Shown here one piece after another: positions 19,964-29,690 of a stretch of 64,000 nucleotides of DNA (position 1 is its first letter; each line of letters starts with the position of its first letter). Position numbers and translations under genes: made by a program. The DNA comes from Emergomyces orientalis. Its lineage: Eukaryota > Ascomycota > Eurotiomycetes > Onygenales > Ajellomycetaceae. The stretch covers positions 1-64,000 of the forward strand of contig MOWL01000003.1 in assembly GCA_002110485.1 (NCBI GenBank), written 5' to 3'. The notes beneath the pieces were generated by a model. That model was not told the origin of the DNA and did not search any database. It was given only the letters and a program-made list of their open reading frames with translations.

Positions 19964-21017
19964 CCACTTAGACTCTCTCTCTTGCATCTACAAATACTCC
20001 CCATGACCCTGTGGTTGTGTTCCATCACCTCATTATCCCTCTGTATGTTTGCAATCTCTGCTTCCACTGTGTCAAGAGCATATACCCATAGAAATACCAA
20101 TTAAATGAACCATGCCGTACTGCTCAAAATTATATACGCCCGATGAATATATATATAGTTATCCCTAGAAAATGCACGCCCACACAAGCTTCTATACATA
20201 ACCGCTCACGATGTCGGTTTCCTTCCATACACAACCGAAATAGGCACATATAGATGAAGAGAACGATCAGCCAGGGCTTCCTGTAACTTGGCTATAGTAC
20301 ATGCACCCCCACCAAGTTCCAACCCATTACCCTCGTCAACAGCGCCAAAGCCCATCCATGAGCACCTTATCCTTCACCCACGGGCCCAAGGCATTGCTCG
20401 AGGATGGCTGGGCCGTGCATAGGGGACCCAGGGGGGGGGGGCCTGAAACGCCCTAAACCAACCATGACTGTGGCAAGGTCCGATTCTATCAACCTCCCAT
20501 CTCCACACCACCCAATCGTCCAGCACAGAGACCCAGCCCCACCGATGCTTCCTTTTCCCTATCCTGTCCACCACAGCACCTCTTTGACAGGATTTTGGAG
20601 GAGATCTTGTTGAATGACAGGGACCAAACTCTCGGCGGGAGCTGGAGAAATACCAATGAGCATGCCACCGCCCCCTCTGGATCGGATCCGAGTGGTTTTC
20701 CAGTGACTGCCTTGATATGCCTGTCAAGGCAGATACGGCTGTGGAAAGTGTCCCTCAAGTGACTGGGTCAAATTCCTGGATACAATTCTGGAGTACCTTG
20801 TTGCATGGAGGTATACAAGCAACCGCGGAGTGATTTGATACCAGGCTGCAAGGAGTTGATCATAGAATTCTCTGCAGAGTGAAAGAATAAACAGTCTTTA
20901 CTGACTATGAAGATTGTTCTCCCCATCTCACTCCGGGCTCATCCAGTTCTAGGGCTTCTTCCTAGGGTCTTGGAGTGTTGACTATCAGTGAAAACTCTGC
21001 GACGCTATTCCTCTTCA
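19964..21017. other. Spacer without recognisable gene
   Basis: I see an 11-bp G run near 20430 and an AT-rich patch at 20135-20155 (TATA repeats), but no ORF with a credible protein pattern. Confidence 0.5.
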
Positions 21018-21250
21018 CATGTTCAGGGAGGCTTATTGGCTCTCAACAGATGAGACAGCACAGCCTGAGCTCACATGACTGCTTCCCTGGCTCTGGGTAT
21101 ATATATGGGTTTCCTCCCGCCTTGAATTCATCTTTCTTTCAATTCCTTTTCCACTTCCCATCCTACAACGCGCCGAGACTGAAACCCGTCGAGAGGCCTT
21201 TGTGTACTCAAAAACAACTGAGCACACATAAAAGAATCTGTTTTTCTTCA
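21018..21250 (+). repeat. Promoter-like segment duplicated in inverted form at 46290-46512
   Basis: The segment (ATGTTC...GAGACAGCACAGCCTGAGCTC through CATAAAAGAA) contains a TATATATA box at about 21100 and lies just upstream of the RING gene. The second copy is reverse-complemented beside the related RING relic at 46.8 kb. The copy here carries about 20 extra bases near 21030. Confidence 0.7.
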
Positions 21251-21361
21251 CTGATGCTCTTCATCATTCTTCTTTCTACAGTCTCACATCTGAAGTCACC
21301 TCCTTGCATCACAAGCTGTTCTTAGTGAGCGGCATTTCCCAGGCAAACCCATTTTTCAATC

Positions 21362-21948
21362 ATGGCGTCAGCTGATAGTCCTCGCGATGAGCTTCATAAC
21401 ACTATCATCATCAGTTCAGATGCGGAGATGGATGAACACCAGTCCCCAGCATGAAAGTTGTGAAGAAAGAGACTCTGCACAGACTACAGCTATTCAGTGT
21501 ATGAGGCTCTATTTGATGACTCAGCACCCTTCGAACTGTGGCAGCCACCGAAAAAACATAAAATACCCAACTTGAACATGGTTTTGGTAAGACTCTTCCT
21601 CATGTGGCTCATGGTGGGGCTCTTTCTTTGCTGATATTGAGATAGGAAACCGCGAACCAAGGAATTCATGACATTTTTGAGGCAGAGCATGCGAAGAGAA
21701 AAGTGCTGGAGAAAGAAGTGCAGCATCTTTGTGCAGAAATGATCAGAAAGAATGAGCTGGTTGATGAGCTTGAGACTGAAATCCATGAGCTGAAGCATCA
21801 ATGTCAATGTCAGATATGTTATACCATTCCATCAGGGTGGAGGACCCTTCTGTGTGGGCATCAGTATTGCCCAAAATGCCTTCCCCCCATTGGCGCAACC
21901 TGCGGAACATGTCGTCAGGTTATCACTGGTGTTATCAAGAGCTACTAG
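21362..21948 (+). pseudogene. Small coiled-coil RING-finger protein gene, two nonsense codons in exon 1
   Basis: Exon 1 is 21362-21586; the intron 21587-21645 has GTAAGA...ATAG and a CTGAT branch site; exon 2 is 21646-21948. Exon 2 gives a heptad-like helix (HAKRKVLEKEVQHLCAEM) and a C3HC4 RING: C-x2-C (CQICY), C-x-H-x2-C-x2-C (CGHQYCPKC), C-x2-C (CGTC). RING proteins of this type are usually E3 ubiquitin ligases. Exon 1 has TGA at 21452-21454 and 21461-21463 within a basic stretch (PA-x-KL-x-RKRL) where CGA Arg fits well. A damaged second copy is at 46827-47131. If translation starts after the stops, an 81-residue RING protein from 21703 is still possible. Confidence 0.65.
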
Positions 21949-22177
21949 GTAGAAATCTTTATGATGAAAAATCATGGGTGGTGGAGAGAGACAGAAGAAT
22001 TGAAGACATGTTGATTGCTTAGTCAAAGTCAAGTCAAGTCTTGCTGGGGTCTTTGGCATTCCATCTGGCCTGTCTCTTTTTTGACTTGATCTTCTATGTT
22101 TGTTGTTTATTTAGGAGTCCTCATGGAATCTTTGTTTGAGGAGATTTTAATGTGTAGAGAGGATCTACTCTAATTGA

Positions 22178-22275
22178 CCATGTGATATACTCTGCTGTGA
22201 TTGGAAGACTGGCTTTTTCAACTCTCAACTTCTGGAAGGTGTCCGCGACATTCATCACTCGCTCGGGCCTGTTGC
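22178..22275 (+). repeat. Segment duplicated at 24381-24515
   Basis: CCATGTGATATACTCTGCTG and CAACTCTCAACTTCTGGAAG with GTCCGCGACATTC occur in both. The 24.4-kb copy has an extra piece between them. It is not obviously coding. Confidence 0.65.
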
Positions 22276-22477
22276 AGGGTATGACTACTGAATCAATTGC
22301 TGGCAATCTCCACTCTGGCTAATAGCTTGACATGTTTTAAAGCCCTTTCAATGCCTTTTAATATAAACTATTTGGACTGTTTTGATGAATTCTTGATGTT
22401 TCTAAGCAGAAGCACGAGTTCTCTTAGAATGATATTGATACAGTTTTGCAACCTTGATGGTCCGGACCAGACGGACG

Positions 22478-22640
22478 CCAAGGCGTGACTTTGACAGAGA
22501 TGATTGGTGGATTTTTTCATTCTGACTACTGTGTAGAAGAAACTGGAAGGAATCAGAAGAACTCATGCAACCAGACTCCAGCCTTCATTTCAGCAATTCA
22601 GCTGCATTTTGTCTTTTCTTCATTTTTATTATCATATCTT
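22478..22640 (+). repeat. Segment duplicated at 35100-35255
   Basis: GCCAAGGCGTGACTTTGACA, GATGATTGGTGG and the following TTTTTATTATC tract recur. In both places units of the 17-bp minisatellite follow (a full array here, about two degenerate units at 35634-35667). Confidence 0.6.
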
Positions 22641-22664
22641 CATTTTATATAGAATTGATTATCT

Positions 22665-23180
22665 AAGTCAGTAGCTTTCTCAAGTCAGTAGCTTCTCTAA
22701 GCCAGCAGTCTCCTCAAGCCAGCAGTTTCCCCAAGCCAGCAGTTTCCCCAAGCCAGCAGTCTCCCTAAGCCAGTAGCTTCCCCAAGCCAGTAGCTTCCCC
22801 AAGCCAGCAGTTTCCCCAAGCCAGCAGTTTCTCCAAGCCAGCAGTTTCCCCAAGTCAGCAGTCTCCCTAAGTCAGTAGCTTCCCCAAGCCAGTAGCTTCT
22901 CTAAGTCAGCAGTTTTCTCAAGCCAGCAGTCTCTCTAAGCCAGCAGTCTCTCTAAGCCAGTAGCTTCTCTAAGCCAGTAGCTTCCCCAAGCCAGTAGCTT
23001 CCCTAAGCCAGCAGTCTCTCTAAGCCAGCAGTCTCTCTAAGCCAGTAGCTTCCCCAAGCCAGCAGTTTCCCCAAGCCAGCAGTTTCCCTAAGCCAGCAGT
23101 CTCTCTAAGCCAGTAGCTTCCCCAAGCCAGTAGCTTCCCTAAGCCAGCAGTCTCCCTAAGCCAGCAGTCTCTCTAAGCTC
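22665..23180 (+). repeat. 17-bp minisatellite, about 30 units
   Basis: The unit is AAGCCAGCAGTCTCCCT with variants (GTCAGTAGC, TTTCCCC, TCTCTCT). Units abut without spacers. It ends with AAGCTCCCGGG. No ORF crosses it convincingly. Confidence 0.9.
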
Positions 23181-24185
23181 CCGGGTAATGGGAGATCTAC
23201 AGATCTACCCCCAAGAGTAGTTTTGAGAAAGATGGTTATTATGAAGTTTGATTGATCTGTCTACTAACTGTAATACTTTAGTTTGTTAAGAGTTATTAAA
23301 GTAGATTTAATAGCAGACAAAAGAGATTTCTTGCTAAATTATGGTTTCTTGGCATAAAGGCAGTTTCTCTTGCTTCTGTCGAGTGTGACAAGCGATCGGG
23401 CATTCTAGTAAGTGTTATTATAACCGCGGAAAGGCACGGCCCGTACAAAGACAGAAGAATCATTACCATCTGCTGAAAGCCAAATAGAGATATTGCAAAA
23501 AGATCTAAAAGTCTTAGACTCATTTGGAATCATTACATGCTATAAAGCCGCCTGCAATCTTGTTTGTAGAAATCTACACATAATCACTGATGAACTTCTT
23601 GATAAGTTTCTGAGAAACAGAGATGAAATCAATTTGCTGTCAGTTCTCTTCAGCTTGCTGAGGGGTTAGCTTTGTCACAGCCACTAGCCTAGTCACCCAT
23701 ATGGGTCATTTTACTCTTAAATGCGGTCATCCTGGTCATTCAAAAGGTATGAGAATTTTACACTCTAGGAAATTCTCTGAGTTTACTGTGAATTCATAAT
23801 GCTTGTTCTTTTCTTGCTATCTCTGTCATAAAAGCATCTGGAAGGTTCTCTAACAATATGCAGCTATGGAAAGATGAAATACATCATGAAGATTATGCTG
23901 ACAAAACTGTATGACTCTTAAATTCAGCTTACACACTTATTGCTGATGAATTCATCTTCTGAGGAGGTCCTTCAACCTGTGTAAGATTCATAAAATGTAG
24001 AGTCTATGTGATGTAGCGCAGTCGCAGTAAGCACCGCATCATCATCAACTACGAATTAGTCGTACCTACATTCCAAAGGTCAGTGACGCCGCGGGCGTAC
24101 AGTGGTGCAAAGAACATTGAATGTTACTCAAATTTTCAGCCGAAAAAACCTTCGGCGTGGGTCAAGCTTTGAGACATGCCATGGT
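23181..24185. other. Spacer; contains a segment duplicated at 42577-42870
   Basis: 23703-23905 (TCATTTTACTCTTAAATGCG, TCTTTTCTTGCTATCTCTG, GCATCTGGAAGGTTCTC) recurs with insertions at 42577-42870. No gene seen. Confidence 0.55.
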
Positions 24186-24277
24186 TCAAAAGTTGAATGT
24201 GGTTCCAAATTCAACACAAGTATTTTTTGACCCACATTCAACTTCTGAGCAATATTTTTGAACCACGTTCAACTTTT
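24186..24277. repeat. Inverted repeat around AAAAGTTGAATGTGGTTC
   Basis: CAAAAGTTGAATGTGGTTC near 24189 pairs with GAACCACGTTCAACTTTT near 24260, and a further CCACATTCAACTTCT lies between. It could fold into alternative hairpins and may be a short MITE-like relic. Confidence 0.5.
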
Positions 24278-24380
24278 ATGTTTCATGAATTTGGCTTAGC
24301 GCCTGCATATGCTCGGAATGGTTGGGGCGGCGTGCAGGAGAGGCCACATGCATTGTTGATCATCTGATTTAATCAAACAC

Positions 24381-24515
24381 CATGTGATATACTCTGCTGT
24401 GATTGGGAGACCGGCTCTTTCAACTGTGTCAACTCAGTGGTGTGTTCAGCAGCTTTTCAACTCTCAACTTCTGGAAGGGGTCCGCGACATTCGTCGCTCG
24501 CTCGGGGCTGTGAGC
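24381..24515 (+). repeat. Second copy of the 22178-22275 segment
   Basis: It contains the same ends plus an internal piece with GTGTCAACTCAGTGGTGTG. An open frame crosses it into LINE-3 sequence but is not a credible gene. Confidence 0.6.
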
Positions 24516-24584
24516 TTCATCACCCTTACTGGGCATGAAGGCCGCAAAGTCGAGCTGTGTGATGGGCCGTGTGGTTCGAAATAC

Positions 24585-24755
24585 AGTGGAAAAGAAGCAG
24601 TTCTTGCAGGAATAGCCGGCCTAACAACTAGGCATTTCTAGCAAGAATAACTGAATTTCCAAGGAAAAGAGCAGAAACTCCTGTATATATAGTTGTACGC
24701 TGCATAGCTGCCTGAGGGCAGCTGGGACAGTCTATGAATAAATCAATCAATCAAA
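24585..24755 (+). mobile_element. LINE-3 3'-end fragment with (AATC)n tail
   Basis: This is a 5'-truncated 3' UTR ending AATAAATCAATCAATCAA. It is the mirror image of 24823-25000, so the two form an inverted repeat with 171-178 bp arms and a 67-bp spacer. Confidence 0.65.
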
Positions 24756-24822
24756 ACATGGCTTGCAACAGAAGTGCCCCAGGACAAAAACTGTCTTGCA
24801 ACAAAAGTAGTGACTAGATGCC

Positions 24823-26046
24823 TTGATTGATTGATTGATTGATTGATTCATAGACTGTCCCAGCCGCCCTCAGGCAGCTATGCAGCGCACTACTATACAT
24901 ACAGGAGTTTCTGCTCTTTTTCTTGGAAATTCAGTTATTCTTGCTAGAAATGCCTAGTTGTTAGGCTGGCTATTTCTGCAAGAACTGCTTCTTTTCCACT
25001 GAAGCTTTCTCTATCTATAGTCTTTCTATAAGTTCTGTATCTCTGTCTTGTTAGGTCTTTCCTGACCCTTCTCAACTTCTGTCTACTGGTTTTACACTCG
25101 CATGCTAGTTATATTGAAGTACTGTGGATGGGACTGTCTGGAATTGACCCAGGAGGCCCGTCCTGATCATCATTTTTGCTGCTTGTACCGCCATTGACGA
25201 GCTACAGAGGATGTGTTTGATGTCCACACATGGAAGCTTGCCTGCCCACATTCGGTGTCGTTCGTCCATCCAGTTTCGGCATTCCAGGAGGATGTGGTGT
25301 ACTGTTTGTGGTCCCCAACCACATTGACATTTGTTAGTGTCGGCTTTGTTGATGGCATGGAGGTATGCTCGCAGTCCAATCTTTCCTGTACACATCTGTG
25401 TGATTGCTGAGCTGATCACTCTATGCATCTCAGTGTGTGTATCGAGTGTCACTTTCTCTGGCTGAACCCCGAGTTTGCAGAGATCTCTATCATGCTTAGC
25501 TTTTTCCCAGAATGTCTCCCACTCGCCCTTCATCGCCTGACGAATGGTGGACCTTGTTGTTGCCATAAGAATTCGGAGTGATCCTGGTTCTGGCCGCTGT
25601 TCCCCAGTAGTTTGTACATTGGGGTCATTTCTGGCTGCTTCCTTCGCTGCTACATCAGCAGCTTCGTTACCTAGCACTCCGACATGTGCTGGGATCCATC
25701 GGAACTGGACTTCCCACCCCAAGTGTCAGAGTTTATCGAATGCCTGTATGGCCTCGGCGAGTATATATTGACCTGATGGGTGCTTGGGGTTCTGCATCGC
25801 TTGGACGGCAGCCTGATTGTCGGTGAAGATGGCGGCGCGCTTCCCAGGGCCAGCGCCAGCTGCATCGATGTTGAGAACCATCTGCAACGCTAGCACTAGG
25901 CCTCTGAGTTTTGCCGTGTATACTGTGGAGGTGCTGGATGCGCCCATGTATTGGGTCCGCCTTGTGCAGACGCCGTTAACCTGTAGCACCGGCGCCACAG
26001 CTGCTGCCCCGACATGACCACCGATGCTGCTACCGTCGGTGTAGAT
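24823..26046 (-). mobile_element. LINE-3, 5'-truncated, with (AATC)n tail
   Basis: On the minus strand it begins inside RNase H (ATCTACACCGACGG at about 26046), passes a C-terminal zinc-like region and ends in six or so AATC units at 24823. The tail type differs from LINE-1 and LINE-2 ((AAT)n). Confidence 0.7.
25105..26046 (-). pseudogene. LINE-3 RNase H and C-terminal tail
   Basis: YTDGSSIGGHVG, FTDNQAAVQAM, IPAHVGVLGNEAADVAAKEA and CQCGWGPQTVHHILLEC mark an RNase H and zinc-like tail of Tad/I-type LINE ORF2. The second catalytic acid is lost: YTAKLRGL instead of YTAELRGL. A TGA at about 25723-25725 splits it (DKL-x-HLGWEV), where CGA Arg or TGG Trp is plausible. RT is absent. Confidence 0.72.
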
Positions 26047-26215
26047 GCAAGCCACTTTTTGTTGCAAGTCATTTTTTGTTCTGGGACATTTCAGTCGCCC
26101 TGCTGCTTTTGTTGCAAGCCATGTTTTGTTGCAAGCCACATTTTGCTGCAAGTCATTTTTTGTTCCAGAACATTTCAGTCATGCTGCTGTTTTTCTTGCA
26201 AGCTGTTTTTTTTTT
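26047..26215 (-). repeat. Short dispersed repeat, about three units
   Basis: On the minus strand: GAAATGTCC then CAAAAAATGACTTGCAA and CAAAAAGTGGCTTGCAT. Related units lie at 24757-24806 (between the LINE-3 ends) and 28759-28825. It adjoins the LINE-3 5' junction, so it may be the insertion target or captured sequence. Confidence 0.6.
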
Positions 26216-26529
26216 TCAAGCCACGGGGGGTACTGGTTTCTGAAAATGATGTGTCGGGTGTGAGCTGATTGACTGTTTTGCAATCTGATCAGTGACTTTA
26301 TTCTGGAAGATGTCACAGTGAGCTGACACTCATTGCATTTGGATGTTGACTTCCAGTGTTTCTTTCATCTGTTTTGATGTCAATTTATGGTGAATGTTCT
26401 TCTCACATCATTTCTAACACTGCTACCATACTTACCTTTCCCTGAAATCGCGAAAATTGAGCGCCACTGATCATTGAGGTCTTGAGGCAAGACTTATCAT
26501 AGTGAGTCAAATGGTGTGGGCCACGGTTT

Positions 26530-26640
26530 CAGATCACAAATCGTGGTCCAAGCATGCAAGCGCTGCAGCAAAACAACTGATCACTTGAAATGACATTCGA
26601 CAGAAGTACACTTTTAAAAAGCAACTTTTGGCTCAATAAA
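26530..26640 (+). repeat. Segment duplicated at 61690-61790
   Basis: GCATGCAAGCGC, CACTTGAAATGACATTCGAC and AGTACACTTTTAAAAAG recur at 61.7 kb. Both copies lie upstream of MADS-like coding relics, so promoter and gene were probably duplicated together. Confidence 0.6.
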
Positions 26641-26764
26641 GACAGACCATCATATTTCTAGACAACACTCACTTGTAGCTATAAATTGAGATCTCTTCTC
26701 ATAATGTCAAGAGATAACTCTCAAGTCTCAGATCCTTGACTTCATTGGAATCAAATCCTACATT

Positions 26765-27145
26765 ATGCAACCATCAAACTCAAAGCATGTCAAGAAGCCA
26801 TGGACTGCGCACAGTAGCCTCATGCAGATGCGTTATCGACGGAAAGACACACTCCAACGTATGCTGCGCAGCTACTTTGACTGTTGCTGCAAAGGTGTCT
26901 ACCTTCTCATCCATGAAGATAATCGGTACTTTACGATTAATTTTAACAAGTCTGATGCTTCAAGCAGCCATTTTCCACCACCAGACAAAGATATAGTGAG
27001 TGCCATATCCGGTAGAGCCCCGGAAAGACACACTCTTACAGCAACAGGAGAAGCATTACCCCCCTCCATCCCAAACAACATGCGAGAGCTACACAAAATA
27101 TTCAAAGTCCAGAGAAGAGAAGAGAATTATACAAGAAAAACTTGA
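26765..27145 (+). CDS. Small MADS-like protein, 126 residues
   Basis: The central part, RRKDTLQRMLRSYFDCC then GVYLLIHEDNRYFTIN, has the shape of a MADS box core (basic helix, then a VYLLI strand). It is similar in layout to 43931-44188. The C-terminus (GEALPPSIPNNMRELHKI) recurs at about 29232-29312. It starts at the first ATG of the frame; no intron is needed. MADS proteins bind CArG-type DNA as dimers, but this one is short and divergent, so a regulatory role is only a guess. It could be a non-functional relic. Confidence 0.4.
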   Translation: MQPSNSKHVKKPWTAHSSLMQMRYRRKDTLQRMLRSYFDCCCKGVYLLIHEDNRYFTINFNKSDASSSHFPPPDKDIVSAISGRAPERHTLTATGEALPPSIPNNMRELHKIFKVQRREENYTRKT

Positions 27146-27354
27146 TAATAAGAGTGAATAGATGAAAATTTGGTTTTGTAAATTACAATGTAGTAGAGAA
27201 AATTACAACACAGAGCCTTTGCCTGTTTTGAAAAGTGATCCAGCCTAAATTAAAGCTTCAAGCAGAATCTGCTTATAGTTGAAAATTTTAAATGTTCTCA
27301 AGGAGCCTCAGCAATGAAAGGTACAGAAGTCTTGCTGTCAGAAGAAAAGAATCA

Positions 27355-27505
27355 CTGCACATTCGTCCTCTTGGCGCAGGGCCTCCTTGGATATTTCCAA
27401 CGAACATCAGTTGACCGCAAGATGCCCGCTTTTTTGGCCCCGTGATCGAAAGCCTAGGCTGGCCACCCAACATACCTCAAAAAGCATAGGGGCCATTTTA
27501 CTCTT
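27355..27505. repeat. Segment duplicated at 42455-42595
   Basis: TTCGTCCTCTTGGCGCAGGG, GGATATTTCCAACGA and GACCGCAAGATG recur at 42.46 kb, where it runs into the segment shared with 23703. A short minus-strand peptide (VGNIQGGPAPRGR) is conserved in both, so it may be a decayed exon. Confidence 0.55.
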
Positions 27506-28690
27506 ACAGTCTCTCTCGAAATCGGCTTCACCAACAAACATTTGATTGTTACTTTCCAGTCCCACAGCCAAGACCTTAGTGCGTGGCTTATTGAACTAGC
27601 AGCTTTCAACTGAATTGCTGTAAGTTTCTTCTGGTATGAAATGTGAAACATACAAGCTTGTTTACAATACATGTATTGAGCTAAAGCTTACTTATTTATA
27701 TCTACATACTGTCAGTTTATTGTGTCACTAGTCTCATACAAAATTCGAAATAGAGCCTAAAAGGTAGGGCACCTACAATTACGAAGTAGTAGATCAATAA
27801 AGTTAAGAACCTTCTCCATCCTGCTTGACTTAGCGGCGGGAGATCCGTTCTTGACCAATCAGTACTAGAGGTAGTTAGTTAGTTAAAGTTGAGTGATGAC
27901 TAATATTGGGAATCACGTGGAGTCCAACAACGATCCCTGTTGGAAAGAACAAGGCAGTGGCATCTGCGACAATTTGCCACACCCTTCCAGAGCCAAGTCG
28001 AAAACTCTCGAGTACTCTAGTGGTGAATTAGATAAATATATATTGTTCAGCTATCCCGAACCCTCGTTTTGAGTAGGGATTAGAAAATCAGAGAAGATAA
28101 AATTATGAACTAAAAATACTCAATTATCCCGTGAAAACCCTATAACAGTTACCATTCCAGTTGAATATCCAAAAGCAATGTTACCATGTCTGACAGCAGA
28201 GCATTGAGGATGGCGATACTCATGTGGGTGTCAATCTTTATCTGGAGGAGTGGGAAATAGGGTATGTGAACCCCTTTTTAACAAATCAAGCCAGCCTCTG
28301 GGTTGATAAAGCATTCCCTTGTACAGCAACCGCCACAGGTATAGGGAACTTCCATAAGGTTTCTGGGTTTATTAGGCCCCGGCTTCGATGTCGTCCATGA
28401 TTCCACGCAGCCACTCCTGCCGATCCTCTCTTGTTTTGGGAGAAGTTGGGCTTTTATCGTTTGAGTCATGTACTACGTCACTTTGGGCTTTTGAAGGGCT
28501 GCCAATGCGTTCCATTTTCCTATTTACCTGGCTGAGTGGCTAGAAAGAGAGGTCTGAGTGTTGTCTTTGAAATACCATTTGGGGAGATATCCCAGGGCAT
28601 TTGTATCTGAACTGGAATATCCAAGTGTGGGTGCTGACCAGGATAGATACAGTGACGACGATGGAAAAGCCAAGTGAAATGAAATGACGC
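27506..28690. other. Spacer without recognisable gene
   Basis: Only short ORFs without pattern. A purine-rich stretch (AGAACAAAGAGAGCAA repeats) lies just downstream at 28710-28758. Confidence 0.45.
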
Positions 28691-28873
28691 AATCAAACAT
28701 AGAAAGTAAAAGAGAACAAAGAGAGCAAAGAGAACAAAGAGAGCAAGGAGAACAAAGAGCACGACTGAAATGTCCTGAGACAAAAAATGACTTGCAACAA
28801 AAAGTGGCTTGCAAGAAAAGCAGCAGTGCGACATCTCCCTCCGTCAGCGCTGACATAATCCACGTGACGTACT

Positions 28874-29192
28874 TCATCGACATCCGTTATCCCAGTAAAC
28901 TGGCAAACCTCCATGCTCCTGCATATCATTCAATGTCATCTTGGCATGCACTTCGTACCCCCCAGGGACCCTTTTTATATTTCGTCGAGGAGATGGAATG
29001 GCGACAAACCGATCGGAGCTGTAAGACAAGTCGGTGGGACTCATTGGCCCATTGATTATGATTGGGTCTTCTGTGAGGAGTGAGTGAGGTGTGAGAAATG
29101 TTTTCACCGAACGGGGGCTGAGCCTTACCAGCAGAACCCGAGTATTTCCACGGCTTTTCTTGTAAATCTATCCGTTCTACTACCTCATACAT
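28874..29192 (-). CDS. Small gene of unknown function, 86 residues, one intron
   Basis: Exon 1 is 29129-29192, the intron 29071-29128 (GTAAGG...CACAG, 58 bp) and exon 2 28874-29070; joined they give 86 codons and a stop. The product has KPWKYSGSAEDPIIINGPMS, FVAIPSPRRNIKRVPGG and AKMTLNDMQEHGG. I do not recognise it. A second copy with the same splice sites is at 45911-46285, and conservation of both intron ends and of protein sequence across the two supports a real gene. Confidence 0.55.
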
Positions 29193-29289
29193 CTCATGCC
29201 CGTTTCGCTTAGATCAATAAATGCAAGACAGGAGAAGCATTACCCTCCTACATCCCGAACAACGTGCGAGAATTACCCAAAACCTCGAA

Positions 29290-29500
29290 AGTCCAGAAGG
29301 GACGGCAAAGGGAACATGAATTCAATGGCAATTGTATGAGACAGTTAGCATGCTTGATATTGTAGCTGTGCAAAGCTTGCATGGCCTTGAGTGTGGTGTG
29401 TTGCACATATGATAAAATAAAAAGGAATGGAAAAACGGATGGAAAAACGGATGGAACAATGAAAACTCTTTGACGCTATAAATCTACATGTACTTCTGAG
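29290..29500 (+). repeat. Segment duplicated in inverted form at 44962-45170
   Basis: GAATTCAATGGCAATTG, ATGAGACAGTTAGCATGCTT and the tail CTATAAATCTACATGTA recur nearly identically on the other strand at 45 kb. The copy here has an extra GGATGGAAAAAC unit. Confidence 0.75.
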
Positions 29501-29690
29501 CGACCAGCTCGCAAAAGTGCGCCGTCGACTAGTTCAATATGACGGGTTGTCATGATTAACACTTGGCCATCTCCTACACCGTCGACAACATCAAGTTAGT
29601 GTGGTCAGAGAAGCCATTCCCTCAGGCGAGCTTGAATTAAACAGTATGCATTGAGATGGCCAATATAAGCGATACTTCACTATAACACAT

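Noticed and set aside
22665..23180. CRISPR-like array
   Set aside because: Units abut with no spacers, and the unit is only 17 bp with variants; it is a minisatellite in a eukaryotic setting.
24384..24641. 85-codon frame
   Set aside because: It crosses a duplicated non-coding segment and a LINE-3 end; no family pattern and not open in the other copy.
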